DNA of 64,000 nucleotides. Source: Pseudomonas maioricensis. Lineage in GTDB: Bacteria > Pseudomonadota > Gammaproteobacteria > Pseudomonadales > Pseudomonadaceae. A program made the position numbers and the translations under genes. Positions 1 to 7,947 of the stretch are shown piece by piece. The notes beneath the pieces were generated by a model. It made no database searches. It had not been told where the DNA came from and saw nothing but the letters and a program-made list of their open reading frames with translations. The DNA lies in NCBI RefSeq assembly GCF_022790535.1, contig NZ_LOHG01000012.1, forward strand, positions 6,516 through 70,515, written 5' to 3'. Position 1 is the stretch's first letter; each line of letters opens with the position of its first letter.

Positions 1-16
1 GTATCAGGATAAATGC

Positions 17-42
17 TTCGCAGCCTTCGGCAGCTCCTACAG
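17..42. repeat. REP half-site, family A (left partner outside the window)
   Basis: A single copy of the palindromic core GCAGCCTTCGGCAGCTCCTA. The same core, in both orientations, forms complete inverted pairs at 2701, 42255, 53439 and 61565. Because these normally come as inverted pairs (REPINs), the left arm is probably just before base 1. It lies between atuB and whatever precedes it. Confidence 0.8.
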
Positions 43-101
43 AAAATGCCTTTCAATCCAGAAGGCCAGACGTGATTGACCTGCCATCTGCAGTGCTCTT
101 G

Positions 102-126
102 TCGCGAGCAAGCTCAGTTCCCACAG
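102..126. repeat. REP half-site, family B
   Basis: One arm with the core CGCGAGCAAGCTCAGTTCCC, matching the arms of the family B pairs at 15383, 52282 and 56829 with a G-to-T type change in the outer part. No inverted partner is visible within 100 bases. It sits only 24 bases before atuB, so it lies in the leader or promoter region of that gene. Confidence 0.7.
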
Positions 127-149
127 AGAACCATAAAAAGAGGTGATCA

Positions 150-1019
150 ATGGCTTACAACTCGGTGTTCAAACCTGACCTCTTCGCCGGGCGGACGATT
201 TTGATCACCGGTGGTGGCAGTGGCATTGGTCGCTGCACCGCCCACGAACTGGCCGCGCTGGGTGCTCATGTCTTGCTGGTCGGGCGCAAGCCGGAAAAGC
301 TCGAGCAGGTCTGCGCGGAAATTCAGCAGGACGGTGGTCAGGCTCACGGCTACAGCTGTGACATCCGCGAGGAGGCCTCGGTACAAGCGCTGATCAGCAC
401 CCTCATCGACGCCCACGGCCCGCTGCATGGTCTGGTCAATAATGCAGGCGGCCAGTTCCCCTCCCCGCTGGCGGCGATCAATCAAAAAGGTTTTGAAACC
501 GTATTGCGCAGCAATCTGGTGGGCGGTTTTCTGATGGCCCGGGAAGTCTTCAACCAGAGCATGAGCAAGCACGGCGGCGCCATCGTCAACATGCTGGCCG
601 ACATGTGGGGCGGCATGCCGGGCATGGGCCACTCGGGTGCAGCGCGCTCAGGCATGGACAACCTGACCAAAACCGCCGCCTTCGAATGGGGCCACGCGGG
701 GGTGCGAGTGAATGCAGTCGCGCCGGGCTGGATTGCTTCCAGTGGCATGGACACCTACCAAGGGGCGTTCAAAGCAGTGATCCCGACCTTGCGCGAGCAC
801 GTGCCGCTCAAACGCATCGGCAGCGAATCAGAAGTCAGTGCCGCCATCGTCTTTCTGCTCAGCCCGGCAGCCGCGTTTATCAACGGCAGCACGTTGCGTA
901 TCGACGGCGGTGCCAGCCTGGGCAATCGCACCTGGCCGCTTTATCCAGCGGCCCGTACCGAGGCTTACAACGGTTTTCATCGTGCCACCTTGCCTGACGT
1001 GCTCAAAGGGGAGGAATAA
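150..1019 (+). CDS. atuB: Short-chain dehydrogenase/reductase AtuB
   Basis: A 289-residue SDR, first gene in the window of a citronellol/geraniol catabolic operon. The NAD(P)-binding glycine motif TGGGSGIG is at residues 20-27 and the structural NNAGG near residue 97. The usual catalytic YxxxK is not present: the aligned segment reads HSGAAR at residues 161-166, putting Ser162 and Arg166 where Tyr and Lys are expected. This resembles enoyl-CoA/dienoyl-CoA reductase-type SDRs rather than alcohol dehydrogenases. AGAGGTG precedes the ATG. The next gene starts 3 bases after the stop, so translation is probably coupled. The function assignment rests on the atuBCDEF gene order; the exact reaction of AtuB is not settled from sequence. 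Confidence 0.75.
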   Translation: MAYNSVFKPDLFAGRTILITGGGSGIGRCTAHELAALGAHVLLVGRKPEKLEQVCAEIQQDGGQAHGYSCDIREEASVQALISTLIDAHGPLHGLVNNAGGQFPSPLAAINQKGFETVLRSNLVGGFLMAREVFNQSMSKHGGAIVNMLADMWGGMPGMGHSGAARSGMDNLTKTAAFEWGHAGVRVNAVAPGWIASSGMDTYQGAFKAVIPTLREHVPLKRIGSESEVSAAIVFLLSPAAAFINGSTLRIDGGASLGNRTWPLYPAARTEAYNGFHRATLPDVLKGEE

Positions 1020-1022
1020 GCC

Positions 1023-2639
1023 ATGCCGGTAATTGAGTCGCAACTGGACACCCACAGTTCAAGCTTCGCCACCAACCGCGAGGCAATGCTGCTCGGGATT
1101 GACCAAGTCAGGCAACTGGAGCAAGTGCTGCTGGATAAAGCCGCTGCTGCCAAAGACAAATTCCGCCAGCGCGGCCAGCTGTTGCCGCGCGAGCGCCTGA
1201 ACCTGCTGCTGGACCCCGGCGCGCCATTTCTGGAGCTGTCCTCACTGGCGGGCTACAAGCTGCATGACGACAAGGACGGCAGCCAGGCAGGCGGCGGCCT
1301 GATCGCCGGGATTGGTTACGTGTCCGGAGTGCGGGTGTTGGTGGTGGCTAATAACAGCGCGATTCGGGGCGGAACCATCTCCCCAAGCGGCCTGAAAAAA
1401 TCCCTGCGGCTGCAGCAAATCGCTGTCGAAAACCGTCTGCCAGTGGTCACGCTGGCGGAAAGTGGCGGCGCCAACCTTAACTATGCCGCCGAGATTTTCG
1501 TTGAAGGTGCGCGAGGCTTTGCCAATCAGGCGCGCATGTCGGCCATGGGTTTGCCACAGATCACCGTGGTTCACGGCTCGTCCACGGCGGGCGGTGCTTA
1601 TCAGCCGGGGCTGTCCGATTACGTCGTGGTGGTACGTGGCAAGGCTCGCCTTTTTTTGGCGGGGCCGCCGTTGCTCAAGGCTGCCACCGGAGAAATCGCC
1701 ACGGATGAAGAGCTGGGCGGCGCCGAGATGCACGCTCAGGTAGCGGGCACCGCAGAGTATCTGGCAGAAGACGATGCCGACGGTCTGCGCATCGTGCGCG
1801 AAATCATTAGCCTGCTACCGTGGAATGCACAGTTGCCACTGCGTCCGCCCAAGGTCTATCAGGAGCCGCTGTACCCCATCGATGACCTGCTCGGTTTGAT
1901 CCCCAACGACCCGAAAAAGCCTTACGACGTCCGGGAAATACTTGCCCGGCTGGCCGATGGTTCGCAGTTTCTGGAGTTCAAGGGCGAGTACGACAGCCAG
2001 ACGATGTGCGGCCATTTGCACATCCAGGGTCGGCCTTGCGGTGTGATCGGCAACAACGGCCCGATCACCGCCAAGGGCGCAAGCAAAGCAGCGCAGTTCA
2101 TTCAGTTGTGCGACCAGAGTCAGACGCCATTGTTATTTCTGCATAACACCACGGGGTTCATGGTCGGTACCGAGTCCGAGCAGCAAGGCGTGATCAAGCA
2201 CGGGGCGAAGATGATTCAGGCGGTGGCCAACGCAAGGGTGCCGAAACTGACGCTGGTGGTCGGCGGTTCCTACGGGGCGGGCAATTACGCCATGTGTGGC
2301 CGGGGGCTGGACCCACGGTTCATCTTCGCCTGGCCCAACAGCCGTACGGCCGTCATGGGCGGCGCACAGGCGGGCAAGGTGCTGCGCATCGTCACCGAGG
2401 CCAAGCAGCTCAAGGCCGGTATCGAAGTTGATCCCAAGATGCTCGATATGCTGGAACAGGTCACGGCGCAGAAGCTCGACAGCCAGTCCAGCGCGCTTTA
2501 CGGCACCGCCAGCCTGTGGGACGACGGCCTGATCGACCCACGAGACAGCCGCACGCTGCTGGGTTTCCTGCTGGATATCTGTGAAGAAGCGGCGGCAAGG
2601 CCATTGCAGGGCAATAGTTTTGGGGTGGCGCGGTTTTAG
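1023..2639 (+). CDS. atuC: Geranyl-CoA carboxylase beta subunit (carboxyltransferase)
   Basis: A 538-residue acyl-CoA carboxylase carboxyltransferase of the methylcrotonyl/geranyl type, with N-terminal and C-terminal crotonase-fold halves (about 30-290 and 300-530). The segment HNTTGFMVGTESEQQG and the following GGSYGAGNYAMCGRG form the acyl-CoA/biotin binding region. It would transfer the carboxyl group from biotin on AtuF to geranyl-CoA. The ribosome site GGGGAGGAAT lies in the end of atuB. Distinguishing geranyl-CoA from methylcrotonyl-CoA carboxylase is by neighbours (AtuB, AtuD and AtuE types, no HMG-CoA lyase or isovaleryl-CoA dehydrogenase), so the leucine-pathway LiuB is the main alternative. 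A 251-base gap holding a REPIN separates it from atuD. Confidence 0.78.
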   Translation: MPVIESQLDTHSSSFATNREAMLLGIDQVRQLEQVLLDKAAAAKDKFRQRGQLLPRERLNLLLDPGAPFLELSSLAGYKLHDDKDGSQAGGGLIAGIGYVSGVRVLVVANNSAIRGGTISPSGLKKSLRLQQIAVENRLPVVTLAESGGANLNYAAEIFVEGARGFANQARMSAMGLPQITVVHGSSTAGGAYQPGLSDYVVVVRGKARLFLAGPPLLKAATGEIATDEELGGAEMHAQVAGTAEYLAEDDADGLRIVREIISLLPWNAQLPLRPPKVYQEPLYPIDDLLGLIPNDPKKPYDVREILARLADGSQFLEFKGEYDSQTMCGHLHIQGRPCGVIGNNGPITAKGASKAAQFIQLCDQSQTPLLFLHNTTGFMVGTESEQQGVIKHGAKMIQAVANARVPKLTLVVGGSYGAGNYAMCGRGLDPRFIFAWPNSRTAVMGGAQAGKVLRIVTEAKQLKAGIEVDPKMLDMLEQVTAQKLDSQSSALYGTASLWDDGLIDPRDSRTLLGFLLDICEEAAARPLQGNSFGVARF

Positions 2640-2700
2640 AACCGCTCTGGAATCGCGCCAGACAAACAACATACTAACCACTGAATTGAAATGCATTTTC

Positions 2701-2772
2701 TGTAGGAGCTGCCGAAGGCTGCGAGACATTGATCCTGCCACACCGCCATCGCAGCCTTCGGCAGCTCCTACA
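2701..2772. repeat. REPIN, family A, inside the atu operon
   Basis: Two inverted arms, TGTAGGAGCTGCCGAAGGCT... at 2701-2724 and its reverse complement at 2749-2772, enclose a 24-base spacer. A remnant of a further arm (CTCCTACAGGG) is visible near 2807-2817. The element lies in the only large gap of the atuB-F operon, where its RNA would form a strong hairpin between atuC and atuD. Confidence 0.9.
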
Positions 2773-2890
2773 GGCCCAGTGTTCGGATCAGGGACCAAGG
2801 TCGATCTCCTACAGGGAGAGAGAGCTGTTCATTGGATGAGTTGTTTGTCAGCCACTGCTGTGAAAACAATCGTAAGGAGAACAATAAAAA

Positions 2891-4048
2891 ATGCTCATCA
2901 CATCCGAACACGAAGCCCTGCGCCGCACGGTGCGCAGTTTTGTCGATAACGAAATCAACCCCCATGTTGATGAATGGGAGAAGGCCGGGCGTTTTCCCAT
3001 CCACGAGATTTTCCGTAAAGCCGGCGAGCTGGGGTTGCTGGGGATTTCCAAGCCCGAACAGTTCGGCGGCATGGCACTGGATTACAGCTACTCGATCGTC
3101 GCTGCCGAAGAATTCGGCACGGTGCATTGCGGTGGCATCCCTATGGCGATTGGCGTGCAGACTGACATGTGCACCCCGGCACTGGCCCGCTTCGGCTCCG
3201 ACGAGTTGCGTGACGAATTCCTGCGCCCCGCCATCGCGGGCGAACAGGTCGGTTGCATCGGCGTATCCGAAGTCGGGGCGGGTTCGGATGTTGCGGGCCT
3301 CAAGACTACCGCCCGTAAAGACGGCGACGACTATGTGATCAATGGCAGCAAGATGTGGATCACCAATTCGCCCAGTGCCGACTTCATCTGCCTGCTGGCC
3401 AACACTTCAGATGACAAACCCCACGTCAACAAGTCGCTGATCATGCTGCCCATGAACACTCCCGGCATCAGCCTGAGCCAGCCTCTGGACAAACTGGGCA
3501 TGCGCAGTTCGGAAACCGCTCAGGTGTTTTTCGATGACGTGCGCATCCCGCAACGTAACCGGATCGGTCACGAGGGTGCCGGGTTCATGATGCAGATGCT
3601 GCAGTTTCAGGAAGAACGCCTGTTCGGTGCCGCGAACATGCTCAAAGGCCTAGAGCATTGTGTAGACAGCACCATCGAGTACTGCCGCGAGCGCCACACG
3701 TTCGGCAAGGCGCTGATCGACAATCAGGTCATTCATTTCCGCCTGGCCGAGCTGCAAACCGAGATCGAATGCTTGCGGGCGCTGGTCTATCAAGCCACCG
3801 AGCTGTACATCAAAGGTCGCGACGTGACTCGCCTGGCGTCCATGGCCAAGCTCAAGGCCGGGCGTCTGGGACGGGAGGTCACCGACAGTTGCCTGCAATA
3901 CTGGGGCGGCATGGGCTTCATGTGGGACAACCCGGTTTCCCGGGCGTACCGCGATGTACGTCTGGTGTCGATTGGCGGTGGCGCTGACGAAATCATGCTG
4001 GGCATCATCTGCAAGCTGATGGGCATTCTGCCGGGGAAAAAACCATGA
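2891..4048 (+). CDS. atuD: Acyl-CoA dehydrogenase, citronellyl-CoA dehydrogenase type
   Basis: A 385-residue FAD-dependent acyl-CoA dehydrogenase with the full N-terminal, middle beta and C-terminal helical domains. GCIGVSEVGAGSD (about 117-129) and KMWITNSPSADF (about 153-164) are the flavin/substrate contact motifs of the family, and GGMGFMWDNPVSRAYRD near 340 is the usual C-terminal signature. In this operon it should oxidise citronellyl-CoA to cis-geranyl-CoA. GGAG lies 10 bases before the ATG. Its stop overlaps the atuE start (ATGA). A long-chain or isovaleryl-CoA dehydrogenase is possible by family alone; the operon decides. Confidence 0.75.
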   Translation: MLITSEHEALRRTVRSFVDNEINPHVDEWEKAGRFPIHEIFRKAGELGLLGISKPEQFGGMALDYSYSIVAAEEFGTVHCGGIPMAIGVQTDMCTPALARFGSDELRDEFLRPAIAGEQVGCIGVSEVGAGSDVAGLKTTARKDGDDYVINGSKMWITNSPSADFICLLANTSDDKPHVNKSLIMLPMNTPGISLSQPLDKLGMRSSETAQVFFDDVRIPQRNRIGHEGAGFMMQMLQFQEERLFGAANMLKGLEHCVDSTIEYCRERHTFGKALIDNQVIHFRLAELQTEIECLRALVYQATELYIKGRDVTRLASMAKLKAGRLGREVTDSCLQYWGGMGFMWDNPVSRAYRDVRLVSIGGGADEIMLGIICKLMGILPGKKP

Positions 4049-4848
4049 ACCTGCTGCCAGAGTGCGAAACGCTGATCCTCGATCGGCATAAAGGCGTTTT
4101 ACACATCACCCTCAACCGCCCTCAAGCCCGTAATGCCATGAGCCTGCAAATGGTCAGCGAGTTACGCGCGGTCTTCAGCGCTGTGCGCGACGATGGCCAG
4201 ACCCGGGTCATCGTCATGGCAGGCGCGGGCGGGCATTTTTGCGCCGGGGCCGACATCAAGGACATGGCGCAGGCCCGACAACACGGCGCGGACGCCTACA
4301 AAAGCCTGAATCGCGCATTTGGCAGCCTGCTTGAGGACGCGCAAAACCTGCCGCAAACCTTGATCGTCGTGCTCGACGGTGCGGTGCTGGGCGGCGGCAT
4401 GGGGCTGGCGTGCGTCAGCGATATCGCGATTGCTCATCAACAGGCGCAATTTGGCCTGCCGGAAACCAGCCTCGGCCTGCTGCCTGCGCAAATCGCGCCG
4501 TTCATGGTCAAGCGCATCGGCCTTTCGCAAACCCGACGGCTGGCGCTGACCGCCGCCCGTTTCGACGGGAACCAGGCCGCACGTCTGGGACTGGTGCATT
4601 TTGTGGAACGCGATAATCAGGCCATGGCCGAACGTCTGAGTGAGGTACTGGATCAAGTGCTGCGCTGTGCACCAGGGGCCAATGCCGCTACCAAGGCGTT
4701 GCTGCTGGCGACTGAACACACGCCAATGACGCAGTTGCTGGATCAGGCCGCCGAGGCATTCAGTGCAGCGGTCGCCACCCCGGAAGGAATGGAGGGGACG
4801 CTGGCGTTCATGCAAAAGCGCGACCCCGTCTGGATCCCCCAACGCTAA
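4045..4848 (+). CDS. atuE: Isohexenylglutaconyl-CoA hydratase (crotonase family)
   Basis: A 267-residue enoyl-CoA hydratase/isomerase-fold protein. The oxyanion-hole segment GHFCAGADIKDM near residues 65-76 and the second glycine-rich loop GAVLGGGMGLACVSDIAIA near 112-130 are intact, and GLPETSLGLLP follows. In the terpene pathway it hydrates isohexenylglutaconyl-CoA, the product of the AtuC/AtuF carboxylase. The start codon overlaps the atuD stop by four bases, so the two are translationally coupled. By sequence alone a methylglutaconyl-CoA hydratase (leucine pathway) would look alike. Confidence 0.72.
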   Translation: MNLLPECETLILDRHKGVLHITLNRPQARNAMSLQMVSELRAVFSAVRDDGQTRVIVMAGAGGHFCAGADIKDMAQARQHGADAYKSLNRAFGSLLEDAQNLPQTLIVVLDGAVLGGGMGLACVSDIAIAHQQAQFGLPETSLGLLPAQIAPFMVKRIGLSQTRRLALTAARFDGNQAARLGLVHFVERDNQAMAERLSEVLDQVLRCAPGANAATKALLLATEHTPMTQLLDQAAEAFSAAVATPEGMEGTLAFMQKRDPVWIPQR

Positions 4849-4878
4849 CGATGCTGACGTCGACCGAGGGAGCACACC

Positions 4879-6855
4879 ATGCCCGAACTCAACAAGATTC
4901 TTATTGCCAACCGTGGCGAAATAGCCTGCCGCGTGATCAGCACTGCGCGCAATCTGGGCTATCGCACGGTGGCAGTATTCAGCGCCGCCGACGGTGATGC
5001 CCGGCACGTGCAAATGGCCGACGAAGCGGTGTGCATCGGCGCGCCTACGGTGCAGCAGTCGTACCTGAACATCGACGTCATCCTGGACGCGGCCCGGCGT
5101 AGCGGAGCCGATGCCATTCATCCCGGCTACGGCTTTCTCTCAGAAAACGCTGAGTTCGCCCGTGCCTGTGCTGCGGCCAATCTGGTGTTCATCGGCCCCA
5201 GCGCTGAGGCCATCGAACTGATGGGCAGCAAGCGCCTGTCAAAGCTGGCCATGCTCGACGCCGGTGTGCCCTGCATCGCTGGCTACCAAGGTGCAGAGCA
5301 GGACGACGCAACCTTGAGCCGCGAAGCCGAACGCATCGGTTACCCGCTGATGATCAAGGCCAGCGCCGGGGGCGGCGGTCGTGGTATGCGACTGGTCGAG
5401 CACCCGGACCAGTTGCTCGAACGGATCAACACGGCGCGCTCCGAGGCGCAGAACGCCTTCGGTTCAGGCGAGCTGATACTGGAGCAGGCCCTGGTTGATC
5501 CGCGCCATGTAGAAATGCAGATCTTCGGCGACAGCCACGGCAACCTGGTCTACCTCGGCGAACGTGATTGCTCGGTCCAGCGCCGTCACCAGAAAGTCAT
5601 CGAGGAGGCGCCCTGCCCCGTGGTCGACGCAGGGTTGCGCCAGGCCATGGGCGCGGCCGCCCTGCAAGCCGGGCGAGCGGTCAATTATCTGGGCGCAGGC
5701 ACGGTAGAGTTCATGCTGGCCAGTGACGGCCAGTTCTACTTTCTGGAAATGAACACCCGCTTGCAGGTGGAGCACCCTGTTACGGAGATGATCACTGGCC
5801 TGGACCTGGTGGCTTGGCAAATCAAGGTGGCCTGCGGTGAAGCCCTGCCCTTGCAGCAGGAGCAGATCCAGCTCAACGGCCACGCCATTGAAGCGCGCCT
5901 GTATGCCGAAGACCCGGCGCAGGGCTTTCTGCCCCAGACTGGCCGGGTGTTGCGGTGGCAGCCTTTGCAGTTCGACGGCATCAGGGTCGATCACGGCTTG
6001 AGCGAGGACCAGACTGTCAGCCCTTTCTACGACCCCATGCTCGGCAAAATCATTGCCCACGGCGCCACGCGGGAAGAGGCTCGACGCAAGCTGCTGCGGG
6101 CGATACAGGGCTGTGTGCTGCTGGGCGTAAACACCAATCAACGGTTGCTGACCAGCATCCTCAAGCACCCCGCGTTTATTAACGCTCACGTCGACACCGG
6201 TTTCATCGCGCAGCACCTGCACAACGACCCTTGCCTGCGCCCCGCGACTGCCCGAGCCAGCCAACTGGCCGTGGCCGCTGCGTTGTTCTATCAGGGCTCT
6301 GCCAGCAGCCATCCTTCCAAACTGGCAGGCTGGAGTAATACTGGCCCGGAACAGCGCCGCTACCTGCTGGGGCTGGGCGAGCAGGTTCACGAGGTAGAAC
6401 TCACCCGCAATGGCGCACGCCTGGACCTCCTCGTTCAAAACACCCGCGTCAGCGTCCATGTACTCAGTTGCGACGCACGCTCAGCCTGTGTTGAGGTCGA
6501 CGGGGTACGCAGCCAGCAGGCGTGCTATCTACTGGGCAAGATGCTGTGGCTGCACGATGAATCGGGAGCGTTACAGCTGACCGACCGCACACATGACACA
6601 GTCGCCGGTCCGAATGTGGCCCGTTCCGGCACGATCAGGGCACCGATGGACGGATCGATTGTCGATGTATTAGTCAGTGAGGGCGCCACCGTCAGCCAGG
6701 GGCAACTGCTGATGGTGCTCGAAGCGATGAAAATGGAGCACCCGCTCAACGCTGCGATTGACGGCGTGATTCGCCAGATACAAGTGGTACCCGGTGATCA
6801 GGTCAAAGGGCGACAAGTATTGCTGGAAGTCGCACCGATGGACGTATCCGGTTGA
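4879..6855 (+). CDS. atuF: Geranyl-CoA carboxylase alpha subunit (biotin carboxylase plus biotin carrier)
   Basis: A 658-residue biotin-containing subunit. Residues about 5-450 are biotin carboxylase (LIANRGEIACRV at the start, ATP-grasp loop KASAGGGGRGMR, and MNTRLQVEHPVTE). A middle linker region is followed by a C-terminal biotinyl domain whose EAMKMEH motif puts the biotinylated lysine at Lys618. It charges biotin with bicarbonate for AtuC. GAGGGAG is upstream of the ATG, 30 bases after atuE. In P. aeruginosa the operon continues with atuG and atuH; here a nuclease gene follows instead. A methylcrotonyl-CoA carboxylase alpha subunit is the alternative. Confidence 0.78.
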   Translation: MPELNKILIANRGEIACRVISTARNLGYRTVAVFSAADGDARHVQMADEAVCIGAPTVQQSYLNIDVILDAARRSGADAIHPGYGFLSENAEFARACAAANLVFIGPSAEAIELMGSKRLSKLAMLDAGVPCIAGYQGAEQDDATLSREAERIGYPLMIKASAGGGGRGMRLVEHPDQLLERINTARSEAQNAFGSGELILEQALVDPRHVEMQIFGDSHGNLVYLGERDCSVQRRHQKVIEEAPCPVVDAGLRQAMGAAALQAGRAVNYLGAGTVEFMLASDGQFYFLEMNTRLQVEHPVTEMITGLDLVAWQIKVACGEALPLQQEQIQLNGHAIEARLYAEDPAQGFLPQTGRVLRWQPLQFDGIRVDHGLSEDQTVSPFYDPMLGKIIAHGATREEARRKLLRAIQGCVLLGVNTNQRLLTSILKHPAFINAHVDTGFIAQHLHNDPCLRPATARASQLAVAAALFYQGSASSHPSKLAGWSNTGPEQRRYLLGLGEQVHEVELTRNGARLDLLVQNTRVSVHVLSCDARSACVEVDGVRSQQACYLLGKMLWLHDESGALQLTDRTHDTVAGPNVARSGTIRAPMDGSIVDVLVSEGATVSQGQLLMVLEAMKMEHPLNAAIDGVIRQIQVVPGDQVKGRQVLLEVAPMDVSG

Positions 6856-6908
6856 ATGTAGCTACGCTTGATCCGAAATGGATCAATGATTTTGGACAGG
6901 AGCTTCAG

Positions 6909-7451
6909 ATGCCGCACTGGTTGGTGATTGATCTGGAGGCCACGACCGAAGAAGGCGGCTGGCCGGTAGCAGAAATGGAGATCATCGAAATCGGGGCGAC
7001 GCTGGTCAATCAGGACGGGCGTGAACTGGACCATTTCGAGCGTTTTGTGCGCCCGGTACGTCGGCCGTTGCTGACGCACTTTTGCAAGGAACTGACCCAC
7101 ATCAGCCAAAGCAACATCGACAGCGCAGCGCCGCTGACGACGGTGTGGCCGGCGTTCGAACGCTGGATCAGTCACCATCAGGCGCGAGTCGTCGGCTGGG
7201 CAAGTTGGGGTGATTATGATCGTCAGCAACTGGAGCAGGAATGGCGGCAGCACCAACTGACGAGTTTTCTCAGCAGCGTGCCTCACGTGAACCTCAAACA
7301 ACGCTTCGCCAAAGAGCGCCAACTGCAACGCCCGATGGGGTTGAACGGTGCTCTGCAACTGGCTGGCATGCAGTTTAACGGTCAGCAACATCGCGCGCTG
7401 GTGGATGCCCGCAACACTGCTCGGCTTCTGCCATTGATTCTGCCCAACTGA
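6909..7451 (+). CDS. DEDDh-family 3'-5' exonuclease
   Basis: A 180-residue protein of the RNase T/ERI-1/KapD-like exonuclease group. LVIDLEATTEEGG at residues 5-17 gives the first metal ligands Asp8 and Glu10. GWASWGDYD supplies the next aspartate, and HRALVDARNTARLL near the end gives the His and last Asp of the DEDDh set. I chose the ATG at 6909, preceded by GGACAGGAG, over an in-frame TTG at 6852 that overlaps the atuF stop; the latter would add 19 residues outside the domain. The substrate (RNA or DNA) cannot be told. It may be transcribed by read-through from atuF but has no evident pathway link. Confidence 0.8.
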   Translation: MPHWLVIDLEATTEEGGWPVAEMEIIEIGATLVNQDGRELDHFERFVRPVRRPLLTHFCKELTHISQSNIDSAAPLTTVWPAFERWISHHQARVVGWASWGDYDRQQLEQEWRQHQLTSFLSSVPHVNLKQRFAKERQLQRPMGLNGALQLAGMQFNGQQHRALVDARNTARLLPLILPN

Positions 7452-7540
7452 GTGGTACGCGCGTTCTAAAGCGGGTGACGAGGCGAATCAGCTTCGGCAT
7501 ACTGGCCGACCCATTTTTCAGCCCTTTTTGAGGAATCGCC

Positions 7541-7822
7541 ATGTTCAAAGTCAACGAGTACTTCGACGGCACCGTTAAATCCATTGCTTTCACTCAAGCT
7601 GAAGGGCAAGCCACAATTGGCGTCATGGCCGCTGGCGAGTACGAATTCGGTACTGCACAACGGGAAATCATGCACGTCATCTCTGGCAGCCTGAGCGTAA
7701 AACTGCCAGACAGCACCGATTGGGAAACCTTCGCGACCGGCAGCCAGTTCAACGTCCCGGCCAATAGCAAATTCCAGCTGAAAGTGGCTGTTGATACTGC
7801 TTATCTGTGTGAGTACCGCTGA
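7541..7822 (+). CDS. ppnP: Pyrimidine/purine nucleoside phosphorylase PpnP
   Basis: A 93-residue single-domain cupin of the former DUF1255/YaiE family, full length for the family. The segment GVMAAGEYEFGTAQREIMHV and the following SGSLSVKLPDS form the cupin core, and FNVPANSKFQLKV completes it. The family cleaves several nucleosides with phosphate to free base and ribose-1-phosphate. GAGGAATCGCC precedes the ATG. It is transcribed alone and converges on the ABC exporter gene, with a REPIN in the shared 3' region. Confidence 0.88.
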   Translation: MFKVNEYFDGTVKSIAFTQAEGQATIGVMAAGEYEFGTAQREIMHVISGSLSVKLPDSTDWETFATGSQFNVPANSKFQLKVAVDTAYLCEYR

Positions 7823-7848
7823 GACATATCGACTTTTTTGTATCGACC

Positions 7849-7919
7849 CTATCGCGGGCAAGCCCTGCTCCCACATGAGATTGCATCCCCCTGTGGGAGC
7901 AGGGCTTGCCCGCGATAAG
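7849..7919. repeat. REPIN, family B, between convergent genes
   Basis: Arms ATCGCGGGCAAGCCCTGCTC and GAGCAGGGCTTGCCCGCGAT face each other across a 16-base spacer. The arms are essentially perfect over 26 bases. It lies between the stops of ppnP and the ABC exporter gene, where it can act as a bidirectional 3' end structure; no separate terminator is visible there. Confidence 0.9.
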
Positions 7920-7947
7920 GTCGACTCGGTTTAAATCCCGACACGAA

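Noticed and set aside
2832..3338. A 168-codon plus-strand frame overlapping the start of atuD
   Set aside because: It is out of frame with atuD, shows no domain and overlaps a gene with clear family motifs.
4045..6855. Leucine (liu) degradation operon instead of atu
   Set aside because: The order SDR, carboxylase beta, dehydrogenase, hydratase, carboxylase alpha without HMG-CoA lyase or isovaleryl-CoA dehydrogenase at the head fits atuBCDEF better, although single genes could be either.
6852..6908. TTG start for the exonuclease, overlapping the atuF stop
   Set aside because: The ATG at 6909 has a far better ribosome site (GGACAGGAG) and begins right at the conserved exonuclease motif.
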